Shown piece after piece: positions 20,986 through 29,620 of a stretch of DNA of 29,659 bases. The DNA comes from Lachnospiraceae bacterium (lineage in GTDB: Bacteria; Bacillota; Clostridia; Lachnospirales; Lachnospiraceae): NCBI GenBank assembly GCA_900763175.1, contig CAAFJI010000347.1:1-29659 (forward strand). Direction: 5' to 3'. The notes beneath the pieces were generated by a model. It searched no databases. It worked only from the letters and a program-made list of their open reading frames with translations, and was not told where the DNA came from. A program made the translations under genes and the position numbers. Numbering within the stretch: position 1 is the stretch's first letter; each line of letters opens with the position of its first letter.

Positions 20986-22215
20986 ATGACAGTTTGGGAA
21001 GAACTGAAAGCAAGAGGTCTGATCGCACAGGTGACAGACGAAGATGAGATCAAGGAAATGGTAAATAATGGAAAGGCAACTTTTTATATTGGATTTGACC
21101 CCACCGCAGACAGCCTTCATGTCGGCCATTTCATGGCACTTTGCCTGATGAAACGTTTGCAGATGGCAGGAAATAAGCCAATTGCCCTTCTTGGAGGCGG
21201 AACTGGCATGATCGGCGATCCATCCGGAAGAACCGATATGCGTCAGATGATGACAAAGGAAACCATCCAGCACAACATCGACTGCTTCAAGAAACAGATG
21301 GAGCGTTTCATCGACTTTTCCGATGACAAGGCGCTTATGGTAAACAACGCAGACTGGTTAATGGGACTGAACTATGTAGAGCTTTTACGTGAGGTGGGAC
21401 CTCATTTCTCTGTAAACCGTATGCTGACAGCTGAGTGCTACAAGCAGCGTATGGAAAGAGGATTAAGCTTCCTTGAATTTAACTACATGATCATGCAGAG
21501 CTACGATTTCTATATGCTGTATCAGAAATACGGCTGCAATATGCAGTTTGGCGGAGATGACCAGTGGAGCAATATGCTCGGAGGTACAGAGCTGATCCGC
21601 CGTAAGCTTGGAAAAGACGCATATGCGATGACCATCACCCTTCTTCTGAACTCTGAGGGCAAGAAGATGGGCAAGACCCAGTCCGGCGCTGTATGGCTTG
21701 ATCCGAACAAAACATCTCCATTTGATTTCTACCAGTACTGGAGAAACGTAAATGACGCAGACGTTATCAAGTGCATGAAGCTCCTTACCTTCCTTCCATT
21801 AGAAGAAATCGAGGAAATGGAGAAATGGGAAGGAAGCCAGCTGAACAAGGCAAAAGAGATTCTTGCATTCCAGCTTACCGAGCTTGTTCACGGAACAGAA
21901 GAGGCAAAGAAGGCAGAAGCTGGTGCAAAAGCACTTTTCGCAGGCGGAGTGGATACCGAGCATATGCCAACTACAGAACTTTGCGCAGAGGACTTTGATG
22001 AGGAAGGTAACATTGACCTGATCAGCACCCTTGTAAAGGCTGCGCTGGTAACAACTCGTTCCGAAGGAAGAAGAGCCATCGAACAGGGCGGCGTTTCCGT
22101 TGATGGTGAGAAAGTAAATGACATCAAATACGTCCTTTCCAAAGACGCACTGGCAGGTGACGGTATAGTCCTGAAGAGAGGAAAGAAGAAATTCAATAAG
22201 GTTTTTACAAAATAA
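20986..22215 (+). CDS. tyrS: Tyrosyl-tRNA synthetase
   Basis: This is a class I aminoacyl-tRNA synthetase that charges tRNA-Tyr. The protein has 409 residues. The HIGH motif appears as HVGH (45-48) after FYIGFDPTADSL. The KMSKS motif appears as KMGKT (227-231). GGDDQWSNM, in the middle, is typical of TyrS amino-acid binding. A C-terminal S4-like RNA-binding domain spans about 345-409 (RRAIEQGGVSVDGEKV). The ATG sits behind GGAGG, 20 bp after the T-box terminator. Control by the T-box is evident. Confidence 0.97.
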   Translation: MTVWEELKARGLIAQVTDEDEIKEMVNNGKATFYIGFDPTADSLHVGHFMALCLMKRLQMAGNKPIALLGGGTGMIGDPSGRTDMRQMMTKETIQHNIDCFKKQMERFIDFSDDKALMVNNADWLMGLNYVELLREVGPHFSVNRMLTAECYKQRMERGLSFLEFNYMIMQSYDFYMLYQKYGCNMQFGGDDQWSNMLGGTELIRRKLGKDAYAMTITLLLNSEGKKMGKTQSGAVWLDPNKTSPFDFYQYWRNVNDADVIKCMKLLTFLPLEEIEEMEKWEGSQLNKAKEILAFQLTELVHGTEEAKKAEAGAKALFAGGVDTEHMPTTELCAEDFDEEGNIDLISTLVKAALVTTRSEGRRAIEQGGVSVDGEKVNDIKYVLSKDALAGDGIVLKRGKKKFNKVFTK

Positions 22216-22222
22216 AAATATT

Positions 22223-22251
22223 TTGACCGTAATAAAGTTATATGCTATCAT
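22223..22251 (+). promoter_or_regulatory. Extended -10 promoter of alaS
   Basis: TTGACC (22223-22228), a 17-bp spacer and TATCAT (22246-22251), with TG at 22243-22244 forming an extended -10. It lies eight bases after the tyrS stop, so alaS does not depend on the tyrS T-box. Confidence 0.75.
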
Positions 22252-22260
22252 ATAAGCTAT

Positions 22261-22367
22261 GCAGGCATTCCAGACATAATGGGAGGTCATCCCCTGCTGT
22301 ATCGGAATCATAGAAGGTGATTCTGGTACGGCGCAGGACTTTCCCCCTTTTGCCAGAAGAGGAATGC
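22261..22367 (+). promoter_or_regulatory. Structured alaS leader of unknown type
   Basis: The roughly 140-nt leader carries several complementary segments. GCATTCC (22265-22271) pairs with GGAATGC (22361-22367), enclosing TTCTGG (22321-22326) with CCAGAA (22353-22358), GGGA/TCCC (22281-22284 with 22290-22293) and GAATCA/TGATTC (22305-22310 with 22318-22323). The last pairing overlaps TTCTGG, so two alternative folds exist. No T-box sequence or U-tract terminator is visible, which is unusual for a clostridial alaS. The ribosome binding site GGAGG lies just after the structure (22384-22388). Confidence 0.45.
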
Positions 22368-22397
22368 ACTTCTTTATTGCGTAGGAGGAGATTTGAA

Positions 22398-25037
22398 ATG
22401 AAGAAATACGGAGTAAATGAGCTTCGAAAAATGTTTCTGGATTTCATGGAGAGCAAGGGACATCTTGTTATGAAAAGCTTTCCATTGGTTCCACAGGGAG
22501 ATAAAAGTGTCCTGCTGATCAATGCTGGTATGACACCTCTGAAACCATATTTTACAGGGGCTGAGAAGCCGCCGCGTACAAGAGTGAGTACCTGTCAGAA
22601 ATGTATCCGTACAGGTGATATTGAGAATGTAGGAAAGACAGCCCGCCATGGTACCTTCTTTGAGATGCTTGGTAACTTCTCTTTCGGAGATTACTTTAAG
22701 AGAGAAGCCATCCACTGGTCCTGGGAATTCCTTACAGAGGTAGTAGGACTTGACCCGAACCGTCTTTATCCTTCCGTATATCTGGAAGATGATGAGGCCT
22801 TTGATATCTGGAATAAGGAAATCGGTATTGCGGCAGATCGTATTTTCAAATTTGGCAAAGAGGATAACTTCTGGGAGCACGGTGCTGGTCCATGTGGCCC
22901 ATGTTCTGAGATCTACTACGACCGTGGAGAGAAATACGGCTGTGGCAAGCCTGGCTGTACAGTAGGCTGCGACTGTGACCGTTACATGGAAGTATGGAAC
23001 AATGTATTTACCCAGTTTGAGAATGATGGAAATGGCAATTATACAACCCTGAAACAGAAGAACATCGATACTGGTATGGGACTTGAGCGTCTGGCAGTTA
23101 TTGTCCAGGACGTAGATTCCATCTTCGATGTAGACACAATCTGCTCCCTGCGTAATCTGGTAAGCAGGATTTCCGGCAAGGAATATGGGGTACATCATGA
23201 GGATGATGTTTCCATCCGTCTGATCACAGACCACATTCGCTCTGCTACATTTATGATCTCCGATGGTATCATGCCTACCAATGAGGGCCGTGGCTATGTA
23301 CTTCGCCGCCTGATCCGCCGTGCAGCAAGACATGGAAGACTTCTTGGAATCCAGGGCAACTTCCTTGCTACTTTAAGTGCAGAGGTAATTGACGGCTCCA
23401 AAGACGGTTATCCGGAGCTGGAAGAGAAGAAAGAATTTATCTTCAATGTTCTCACCAATGAGGAGAACCAGTTTGGCAAGACCATTGACCAGGGGCTTCG
23501 CATCCTGGCAGACATGGAAGAGGCAATGAATGCAGCAGGAGAGAAGACTCTTTCCGGTGAGAATGCGTTTAAATTATACGATACCTACGGATTTCCTCTT
23601 GATTTGACAAAGGAAATCCTGGAGGAAAAGGGTTACACCATTGATGAGGAAGGCTTTAAGGCTGCCATGAACGAGCAGCGTGAGAAGGCTCGTTCTTCTC
23701 GTGAAGTAACCAACTACATGGGCGCAGATGCCACTGTATATGATGAGATCGATACCTCTGTGACTACAGAGTTTGTAGGATACGACCATCTTTCCTTTGA
23801 ATCCCCGGTTACAGTTGTCACCACAGAGACTGAGATTACAGATTCTCTCATGGAAGGACAGAAGGGCACCCTTTTCGTAGAGAAAACACCATTCTATGCG
23901 ACTATGGGTGGACAGGTTGGAGATACTGGTGTGATCGAGACTGCAAATGGCAGATTTGTCGTAGAAGATACCATTAAACTTCGTGGCGGCAAGTTCGGCC
24001 ATGTAGGCCATATGGAATCCGGCATGATCTCCAGGGGAGAGACCGTATCCCTGAAAGTAAATACAGCTGCAAGAAAAGATATCGAAAAGAACCACAGTGC
24101 AACCCATCTTCTCCAGAAAGCCCTGAAAGAGGTTCTTGGTTCTCATGTAGAGCAGAAGGGTTCTCTTGTAACCGCAGACAGACTTCGTTTCGACTTTGCT
24201 CATTTCACAGCTATGACAGCCGAGGAACTTGAGAAGGTTGAGAATCTGGTGAATGAGAAGATCCAGGAGGGGCTTGAAGTTCATACAGATGTTATGGATA
24301 TCGAGGAAGCAAAGAAATCCGGTGCCATGGCACTGTTTGGTGAGAAATATTCCCAGGAGGTACGTGTGGTATCCATGGGTGACTTCTCCAAAGAGCTTTG
24401 CGGTGGTACGCATGTAGCCAACACAAGCGCTATTATGCTGTTCAAGATCGTATCTGAATCTGGTATCGCCGCTGGTGTTCGCCGTATTGAGGCACTGACC
24501 GGAAACGGTGTCCTGGAATATTATAAGAAACAGGAAGCACTTCTCTATGAGGCTGCAAGGGCCCTGAAAACAAATCCGTCTGAGCTTACTGAGAAGATCA
24601 CACATCTGCAGAGCGAGGTAAAAGCTCTTACAGCTGAGAACGAATCCCTGAAGAGCAAACTGGCACAGGGTGCACTTGGAAACGTTATGGATCAGGTTGT
24701 GGAAGTGAAGGGCGTGAAGCTCCTGGCTGCAAAGGTTGAGGGCGTTGATATGAACGGACTCCGTGACCTTGGTGATCAGCTGAAGGAGAAGCTTGGCGAA
24801 GGCGTTGTTGTGCTGGCAGCTGTAAATGAGGGCAAGGTAAGCCTTCTTGCCATGGCAACAGATTCTGCACAGAAGGCTGGTGCTCATGCAGGAAACCTGA
24901 TTAAGGCTGTGGCTGCTATTGTTGGCGGTGGCGGCGGTGGACGTCCGAATATGGCTCAGGCCGGCGGAAAGAATCCGGAAAAGGCACAGGAAGCAATTGA
25001 CGCTGTAAAGGGAATCCTGGAAGGACAGATTCACTAG
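22398..25037 (+). CDS. alaS: Alanyl-tRNA synthetase
   Basis: This class II synthetase charges tRNA-Ala and edits mis-charged Ser/Gly. It has 879 residues, normal length. Its start (MKKYGVNELRKMFLDFMESKG) is set by GGAGG at 22384-22388. The catalytic N-terminal half has TCQKCIRTGDIENVGKTARH and GHVGHME-like segments, and the editing domain carries the zinc-binding set H566-x3-H570 (HSATH) and C668-x3-H672 (CGGTH). The C-terminal part is coiled (KITHLQSEVKALTAENESL) followed by a Gly-rich end (GGGGGGRPNMAQAGG). RqcH in this window uses tRNA-Ala, the product of this enzyme, but the genes are far apart. Confidence 0.97.
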   Translation: MKKYGVNELRKMFLDFMESKGHLVMKSFPLVPQGDKSVLLINAGMTPLKPYFTGAEKPPRTRVSTCQKCIRTGDIENVGKTARHGTFFEMLGNFSFGDYFKREAIHWSWEFLTEVVGLDPNRLYPSVYLEDDEAFDIWNKEIGIAADRIFKFGKEDNFWEHGAGPCGPCSEIYYDRGEKYGCGKPGCTVGCDCDRYMEVWNNVFTQFENDGNGNYTTLKQKNIDTGMGLERLAVIVQDVDSIFDVDTICSLRNLVSRISGKEYGVHHEDDVSIRLITDHIRSATFMISDGIMPTNEGRGYVLRRLIRRAARHGRLLGIQGNFLATLSAEVIDGSKDGYPELEEKKEFIFNVLTNEENQFGKTIDQGLRILADMEEAMNAAGEKTLSGENAFKLYDTYGFPLDLTKEILEEKGYTIDEEGFKAAMNEQREKARSSREVTNYMGADATVYDEIDTSVTTEFVGYDHLSFESPVTVVTTETEITDSLMEGQKGTLFVEKTPFYATMGGQVGDTGVIETANGRFVVEDTIKLRGGKFGHVGHMESGMISRGETVSLKVNTAARKDIEKNHSATHLLQKALKEVLGSHVEQKGSLVTADRLRFDFAHFTAMTAEELEKVENLVNEKIQEGLEVHTDVMDIEEAKKSGAMALFGEKYSQEVRVVSMGDFSKELCGGTHVANTSAIMLFKIVSESGIAAGVRRIEALTGNGVLEYYKKQEALLYEAARALKTNPSELTEKITHLQSEVKALTAENESLKSKLAQGALGNVMDQVVEVKGVKLLAAKVEGVDMNGLRDLGDQLKEKLGEGVVVLAAVNEGKVSLLAMATDSAQKAGAHAGNLIKAVAAIVGGGGGGRPNMAQAGGKNPEKAQEAIDAVKGILEGQIH

Positions 25038-25078
25038 ATCCTGTTTGAAAAAAATTTGTAAAAATAAGCCAAAAGTTG

Positions 25079-25108
25079 TTGACGAACAAGGCTTGTATGA
25101 TATATAAT
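25079..25108 (+). promoter_or_regulatory. Sigma-A promoter of rpsU
   Basis: TTGACG (25079-25084), an 18-bp spacer and a perfect TATAAT (25103-25108). The site lies 79 bp before the rpsU start, in the gap after alaS. Confidence 0.72.
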
Positions 25109-25186
25109 AATGTTCGTGCAAGAAAAATACCCAGACAGTTGTATTTTAGCACAATCTACAACTGGAGGGAGGTTAGGTGTGAGTCT

Positions 25187-25363
25187 ATGTCAAACGTTAT
25201 CGTAAAAGAAAACGAGACTTTAGATAGCGCTCTTCGCAGATTCAAGAGAAGCTGTGCAAAAGCAGGTATCCAGCAGGAAATCCGCAAAAGAGAGCATTAC
25301 GAGAAACCAAGTGTTCGCCGTAAGAAAAAATCTGAAGCCGCAAGAAAACGTAAATATAATTAA
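25187..25363 (+). CDS. rpsU: 30S ribosomal protein S21
   Basis: This 58-residue basic protein has the S21 signature: SNVIVKENETLDSALRRFKR, then AGIQQEIRKREHYEKPS and a Lys/Arg-rich C-terminal tail (RRKKKSEAARKRKYN). It binds the 30S platform and aids mRNA recruitment. The start at 25187 is 14 bp from the end of GGGAGG, longer than optimal, but no better in-frame codon exists. It has its own promoter and a strong terminator. In many Firmicutes it sits near yqeY/gatB-type or DNA replication genes; here it follows alaS. Confidence 0.96.
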   Translation: MSNVIVKENETLDSALRRFKRSCAKAGIQQEIRKREHYEKPSVRRKKKSEAARKRKYN

Positions 25364-25371
25364 TTGTGCGC

Positions 25372-25405
25372 AAAAATCCCTGGCTGCATTCAGTCAGGGA
25401 TTTTT
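25372..25405 (+). terminator. Intrinsic terminator of rpsU
   Basis: AAAAATCCCTG (25372-25382) and CAGGGATTTTT (25395-25405) form a perfect 11-bp stem with a 12-nt loop and a U-run on the right arm. It can act in both directions. Confidence 0.92.
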
Positions 25406-25432
25406 AAAATTTAACTGAATCAAGCAAGCTAC

Positions 25433-25477
25433 AAAGTAGGGCGTGCAGATTGCAGGAATGATTTTTGGGGCACGCTC
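25433..25477. mobile_element. Solo half of the palindromic MITE
   Basis: Bases 25433-25477 match the right arm of the 160-bp element (6440-6484), with GGGCGTGCAGATTGCAGG and ATGATTTTT shared exactly, and end in CACGCTC. The TIR differs only in GGGGCACGCTC against CAAACACGCTC. The left half and the structured repeat are missing. It follows the rpsU terminator and precedes cls by 33 bp. Confidence 0.7.
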
Positions 25478-25510
25478 TGAGTATGAAGGAGATGAAAAAG
25501 AAAAAAGGAT

Positions 25511-27061
25511 ATGCTGATACTGAAGAAATTATCAAAACTTCTGTTTAACCGGATATTCTACGTGCTGTTTGCCATGGCTGTCCAGCTGGGCTGGCTTTTG
25601 CTGTTTTTTCTCAAACTTGCAGGCTATTCCCGTTATATTTCCACGGCACTGACGATCCTGAGTACTTTGATCGTTCTGAAAATTGTAAACCGAAAGATTA
25701 ACCCTTCCTATAAACTGGCATGGACCATGCTGATCCTGTGCCTGCCCATTTTCGGACTTGTTCTGTATCTGGTATTTGGCAATTCCCGAATTGCCAACTA
25801 TATGCAGGAGAGCTTTAATGAAATGCTGGCGAAGTCAAGTGAGCTCCTGAAACCAAAGGAAGAGGTTCATGAGAAACTAAAGGAAGAAGATATATCAGCC
25901 TGTATCCAGTCTGATTATATCTATCGAAATGCCGGCTACCCCGTTCATGGGAATACTACAGCAGAATACTTCCAGGTGGGAGATGATATGTTCCCGGTTC
26001 TGGTAAAAGAGCTGGAGCAGGCAAAGCATTATATTTTTATTGAATATTTTATCATCCATGATGGAGTTATGTGGAGAACCATTCTGGATATCCTGGAGAA
26101 GAAAGTAAAGGAAGGCGTGGATGTGCGCCTGATTTATGATGATATGGGGTGCCTGACCACACTGCCCCATAAATATTATGAAACATTAAGAAAAAAAGGA
26201 ATCAAATGCCAGGTATTTAATCCTTTCCGTCCCATTTTGAACATTATCCAGAACAATCGTGACCACCGGAAATTCTGTATCATTGACGGATATGTAGGAT
26301 TTACCGGAGGAGTCAATCTGGCAGATGAGTATATCAACCAGAAGGAGCGTTTCGGTCACTGGAAGGATACCGCTGTTATGCTAAAGGGAGAAGCTGTCTG
26401 GAATATGACAGCCATGTTCCTCCATATGTGGAATGTGATCACCAATAACCAGGAAGACAACAGCCTGGAGGGATACCTGCCTCATGTGTGGCATCCGGAA
26501 CCCTTTGTTGGAGATGGCTATGTACAGCCATTTTGTGATTCTCCCCTTGACAATGAAACAGTAGGAGAGAATGTTTACCTGAATATCATCAACCGTGCCA
26601 GAAGGTATGTCTATATCTGTACTCCTTACCTGGTCATTGACAATGAAATGATGACGGCTCTTTGCCTTGCTGCAAAAAGCGGGGTAGATGTGCGGCTGAT
26701 GACACCCGGCATTCCGGATAAGAAGCTGGTTTTTTTGCTTACCCAGTCTTATTATGAGCAGCTTTTGGAAGCCGGTGTGAAGATTTACGAATATCAGCCC
26801 GGATTTCTCCATGCGAAATCCTTTGTATGTGATGACGAGATTGGTGTGGTGGGAACTATTAACCTGGACTACCGAAGCCTGTATCTTCACTTTGAGGACG
26901 GTGTGTGGATTTACCGGAACAGGGTGATCTATGATATCAGACAGGATTTTACAGATACCCTGGATTACTGTAAACCAGTTACCCTGGAATTCTGCCGGGG
27001 AAGAAACATCGTCATTCGTGCCATGCAGAGTGTCATGCGCCTGTTTGCACCAATGATGTAA
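25511..27061 (+). CDS. cls: Cardiolipin synthase
   Basis: This membrane enzyme joins two phosphatidylglycerols into cardiolipin. The 516-residue protein has two hydrophobic helices in the first 70 residues or so (LFAMAVQLGWLLLFFL and LTILSTLIVLKIVN), then WTMLILCLPIFGLVLYLVFG. Two PLD HKD motifs are complete: H252-K254-D259 (HRKFCIID) and H434-K436-D441 (HAKSFVCDD). The ATG at 25511 has only a poor AAGGA upstream. A separate 18-codon reading frame (ATG 25492, stop 25546-25548) overlaps the start in another frame, so coupling or an alternative start cannot be excluded. It is near a MITE remnant and shares pathway logic with pgsA in this window. Confidence 0.95.
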   Translation: MLILKKLSKLLFNRIFYVLFAMAVQLGWLLLFFLKLAGYSRYISTALTILSTLIVLKIVNRKINPSYKLAWTMLILCLPIFGLVLYLVFGNSRIANYMQESFNEMLAKSSELLKPKEEVHEKLKEEDISACIQSDYIYRNAGYPVHGNTTAEYFQVGDDMFPVLVKELEQAKHYIFIEYFIIHDGVMWRTILDILEKKVKEGVDVRLIYDDMGCLTTLPHKYYETLRKKGIKCQVFNPFRPILNIIQNNRDHRKFCIIDGYVGFTGGVNLADEYINQKERFGHWKDTAVMLKGEAVWNMTAMFLHMWNVITNNQEDNSLEGYLPHVWHPEPFVGDGYVQPFCDSPLDNETVGENVYLNIINRARRYVYICTPYLVIDNEMMTALCLAAKSGVDVRLMTPGIPDKKLVFLLTQSYYEQLLEAGVKIYEYQPGFLHAKSFVCDDEIGVVGTINLDYRSLYLHFEDGVWIYRNRVIYDIRQDFTDTLDYCKPVTLEFCRGRNIVIRAMQSVMRLFAPMM

Positions 27062-27076
27062 CCGCATGGAGGAGTT

Positions 27077-28267
27077 ATGACAAGAATCTATGCAGATAAC
27101 GCAGCAACTACAAAAATCAGCCAGACAGCAATGGCTGCCATGATTTCTGCCATGGAAAACACATATGGGAATCCTTCCAGCCTTCATCAGATCGGAATGG
27201 AAGCAAATGGGGCACTTCAAAGTGCCAGAGAACAGATTTCCCGCTGTATCGGCTGTATGCCAAAGGAAATCTATTTTACTTCCGGTGGAACAGAGAGTGA
27301 TAACCAGGCCATCCTTTCAGCGGCAGTTCTGGGAGAAAGAAAGGGAAAGAAGCATATTCTTTCCACCAGATTTGAGCATCATGCAGTTCTTCATACCCTG
27401 GAAAAGCTGGAAAAACAAGGCTTTGAGATCCAGCTTCTGGAAGTGGGCGAAGAGGGTATGGTGACAGCAGAGCAGGTAGAAAAGGCTATCCGGCCGGATA
27501 CCTGTCTGGTTACGGTGATGTCTGCCAATAACGAGGTCGGCTCGGTTTTGCCCATTGAGGAAATCGGGGCAGTCTGCAGGGAAAGGGGAGTCCTTTTTCA
27601 CACAGATGCCGTGCAGGCGGTGGGACACATCCCTGTAAATGTGAAGGAGCAGAATATTGACCTTCTTTCTCTTTCCGCACATAAATTTCACGGTCCCAAG
27701 GGCATTGGGGTTTTGTATGCAAGAAGAGGAACAGAGCTTACTTCCCTTATGGAGGGCGGCGGCCAGGAGCGGGGAAAGCGCCCTGGAACAGAGAATGTTC
27801 CGGCTATCATGGGAATGGCGGCAGCACTTAAGGAAGCGTGTGCCCGTATGGAGGAAACAGGCAAAGCGGTTGCTGCAAAGCGGGACCGGCTGATAGAGGG
27901 GCTTCTTCAGGTTCCTCACTGTATTCTAAATGGTTCCCGTCTCAGGAGGCTTCCTGGAAATGTAAATTTCTGTTTTGAAGGGGTGGAAGGGGAAAGCCTT
28001 CTTCTGCTTCTGGATGGGAAGGGAATCTGTGCATCCTCAGGCTCTGCCTGCGCATCTGGTGCCCTTGACCCAAGCCATGTGCTTTTGGCATTGGGGCGTC
28101 CTTATGAAATTGCACAGGGATCTCTTCGCCTTACTCTTGATGAGAGGAATACAGAGGAAGAAATCGATTACATGCTTCAGGAAATTCCCAGGGTGATAGA
28201 GTATCTTCGGAAAATGTCACCAGAGTGGCAGGAGAAGCAACGTGGGGAGAAGAAATTTTTACTGTAA
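27077..28267 (+). CDS. nifS: Cysteine desulfurase (NifS/IscS-type, group I)
   Basis: This PLP enzyme removes sulfur from cysteine as a protein persulfide. It has 396 residues and begins MTRIYADNAATTKIS. The PLP-binding site has HTDAVQAVG and SAHKFHGPKG with Lys203. The mobile loop carries the persulfide-forming Cys325 in SGSACASG; the loop is long, as in group I enzymes. It follows cls after 15 bp and precedes mnmA by 49 bp, which suggests sulfur delivery to tRNA thiolation. No IscU/NifU scaffold or IscR is adjacent, so it may be a dedicated tRNA-sulfur donor rather than the main Fe-S cluster enzyme; this is inferred. Confidence 0.94.
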   Translation: MTRIYADNAATTKISQTAMAAMISAMENTYGNPSSLHQIGMEANGALQSAREQISRCIGCMPKEIYFTSGGTESDNQAILSAAVLGERKGKKHILSTRFEHHAVLHTLEKLEKQGFEIQLLEVGEEGMVTAEQVEKAIRPDTCLVTVMSANNEVGSVLPIEEIGAVCRERGVLFHTDAVQAVGHIPVNVKEQNIDLLSLSAHKFHGPKGIGVLYARRGTELTSLMEGGGQERGKRPGTENVPAIMGMAAALKEACARMEETGKAVAAKRDRLIEGLLQVPHCILNGSRLRRLPGNVNFCFEGVEGESLLLLLDGKGICASSGSACASGALDPSHVLLALGRPYEIAQGSLRLTLDERNTEEEIDYMLQEIPRVIEYLRKMSPEWQEKQRGEKKFLL

Positions 28268-28316
28268 CATCAGAGATAGACAATAGTTCATTTATGATAG
28301 ATGTGAGGGATAAAAT

Positions 28317-29402
28317 ATGGAAGCTGACAACATGAAAAAAGCATTGATTGCCATGAGCGGCGGAGTGGATTCTTCTGTGGCTGCTTATCTGATGAAGGAG
28401 CACGGATATGACTGTATTGGTGTGACTATGAAACTGTTCCAGAATGAGGACGCAGGTATCAGCCGCAAAAAGAGCTGCTGTTCCCTGGATGATGTGGAGG
28501 ATGCGAGAAGTGTGGCACACCATCTGGGCATTCCTTATTATGTATTTAATTTTACAGCAGACTTTAAGAAACAGGTTATGGACCGTTTTGTAGATGCCTA
28601 CGAAAACGGGGCCACACCCAATCCCTGTATTGACTGCAACCGTTATCTGAAATTTGACCGTCTTTACCATCGTGCAGAGGAGCTTGGCTGCCATTATGTG
28701 GTCACAGGCCATTATGCAAGAATCGAGCAGCGTGAGGATGGAAGATATCTTCTGAAAAAAGCGGCAGATCCAACCAAGGACCAGAGCTATGTGCTTTATT
28801 CCCTTACTCAGGACCAGCTTGCCCATACTATGTTTCCTCTGGGAGATATGAATAAGAATCAGACCCGTATGATCGCAGACCAGCAGAATTTTTATAATGC
28901 AGATAAGCCGGACAGCCAGGATATCTGTTTTGTACCAGACGGGGATTATGCCGGTTTTATCCGCAGGTTTACGGGAAAAGAGTATCCGGCTGGTGATTTT
29001 ACAGACAAAGAGGGAAATGTTCTCGGAAAACACAAAGGAATCATCGGCTATACAGTGGGACAGAGAAAAGGTCTTGGAATTGCAGCTGGGAAACCGGTAT
29101 ATGTGACGAAAATCTGTCCGGCAGAGAACCGTGTGATTCTGGGAGACAATGAAGACCTGTTCCGCCGGGAATTGGATGTGGAGGATTTTAACTTTATTTC
29201 TTTTGATACACCTCCCGCAGAATTCCGTGCCAAGGCAAAGGTCCGTTACCGCCAGAAGGAACAGTGGGCCACTGTGAAGGTGACAGGGGAGAGAAGTGTC
29301 CATATCACCTTCGATGAACCTCAGCGAGCCATCACCAAGGGACAGGCAGCTGTCCTCTATGATGGGGATGTTGTGATCGGTGGCGGCGTGATCGTAGGCT
29401 AA
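28317..29402 (+). CDS. mnmA: tRNA 2-thiouridylase MnmA
   Basis: MnmA activates U34 of tRNA-Lys, -Glu and -Gln with ATP and adds sulfur to give s2U34. The protein has 361 residues. The PP-loop ATP site is SGGVDSS (14-20). The catalytic pair is Cys107 (IDCNRYLKF) and Cys204 (DICFVPDGDY). A CCSLDDVEDAR segment and the tRNA-binding GHYARI and TKDQSYVLY motifs are present. The start at 28317 is chosen for GAGGG about 9 bp upstream; Met6 (28332) is a possible alternative with a weaker site. The adjacent cysteine desulfurase is the probable sulfur donor. Confidence 0.96.
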   Translation: MEADNMKKALIAMSGGVDSSVAAYLMKEHGYDCIGVTMKLFQNEDAGISRKKSCCSLDDVEDARSVAHHLGIPYYVFNFTADFKKQVMDRFVDAYENGATPNPCIDCNRYLKFDRLYHRAEELGCHYVVTGHYARIEQREDGRYLLKKAADPTKDQSYVLYSLTQDQLAHTMFPLGDMNKNQTRMIADQQNFYNADKPDSQDICFVPDGDYAGFIRRFTGKEYPAGDFTDKEGNVLGKHKGIIGYTVGQRKGLGIAAGKPVYVTKICPAENRVILGDNEDLFRRELDVEDFNFISFDTPPAEFRAKAKVRYRQKEQWATVKVTGERSVHITFDEPQRAITKGQAAVLYDGDVVIGGGVIVG

Positions 29403-29417
29403 CGGAATATTTGTTTG

Positions 29418-29491
29418 AAAACAGCGAAAAGCAGCTGGAAACTCAGATAGGACAACGTGGAAGTCCTGTTTGAGGGCCTGGCTGTTTTTTT
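29418..29491 (+). terminator. Branched terminator after mnmA
   Basis: AAAACAGC (29418-29425) pairs with GCTGTTTT (29481-29488), continuing into a T-run to 29491. Inside, AGGAC (29449-29453) pairs with GTCCT (29463-29467) and CTCA (29442-29445) with TGAG (29471-29474). The U tract directly precedes repeat copy 5. Confidence 0.65.
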
Positions 29492-29494
29492 GTG

Positions 29495-29612
29495 CAATAG
29501 GAAATTCCGTTGGAATCTCCTATTGTATAAAAAAAACCTACCGGTCAGGATTGCACTGCGGCGGAAAGGTAGATATCGCTGAAGCGACCCGCCGCAGGCG
29601 GAGAATCCTGCA
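29495..29612 (+). repeat. Structured intergenic repeat, copy 5 (best-paired)
   Basis: This copy has the cleanest structure. P1 pairs CAATAGGA (29495-29502) with TCCTATTG (29518-29525), extended by ATTCC/GGAAT and a GTT loop. P2 is ACC (29536-29538) with GGT (29543-29545). The outer stem is CAGGATT (29546-29552) with AATCCTG (29604-29610). P3 is CTGCGGCGG (29556-29564) with CCGCCGCAG (29589-29597), 9 bp perfect. P4 is TCGCT (29576-29580) with AGCGA (29583-29587). Confidence 0.8.
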
Positions 29613-29620
29613 CGTTACAA

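Noticed and set aside
23574..25121. 515-codon minus-strand open frame antisense to alaS
   Set aside because: The plus strand encodes a complete alanyl-tRNA synthetase with all motifs; the antisense frame has no family resemblance and is a codon-bias shadow.
25492..25548. Eighteen-codon frame overlapping the cls start
   Set aside because: The GGAG site abuts its ATG with no spacing and the peptide is lysine-rich and short; kept only as a caution about the cls start.
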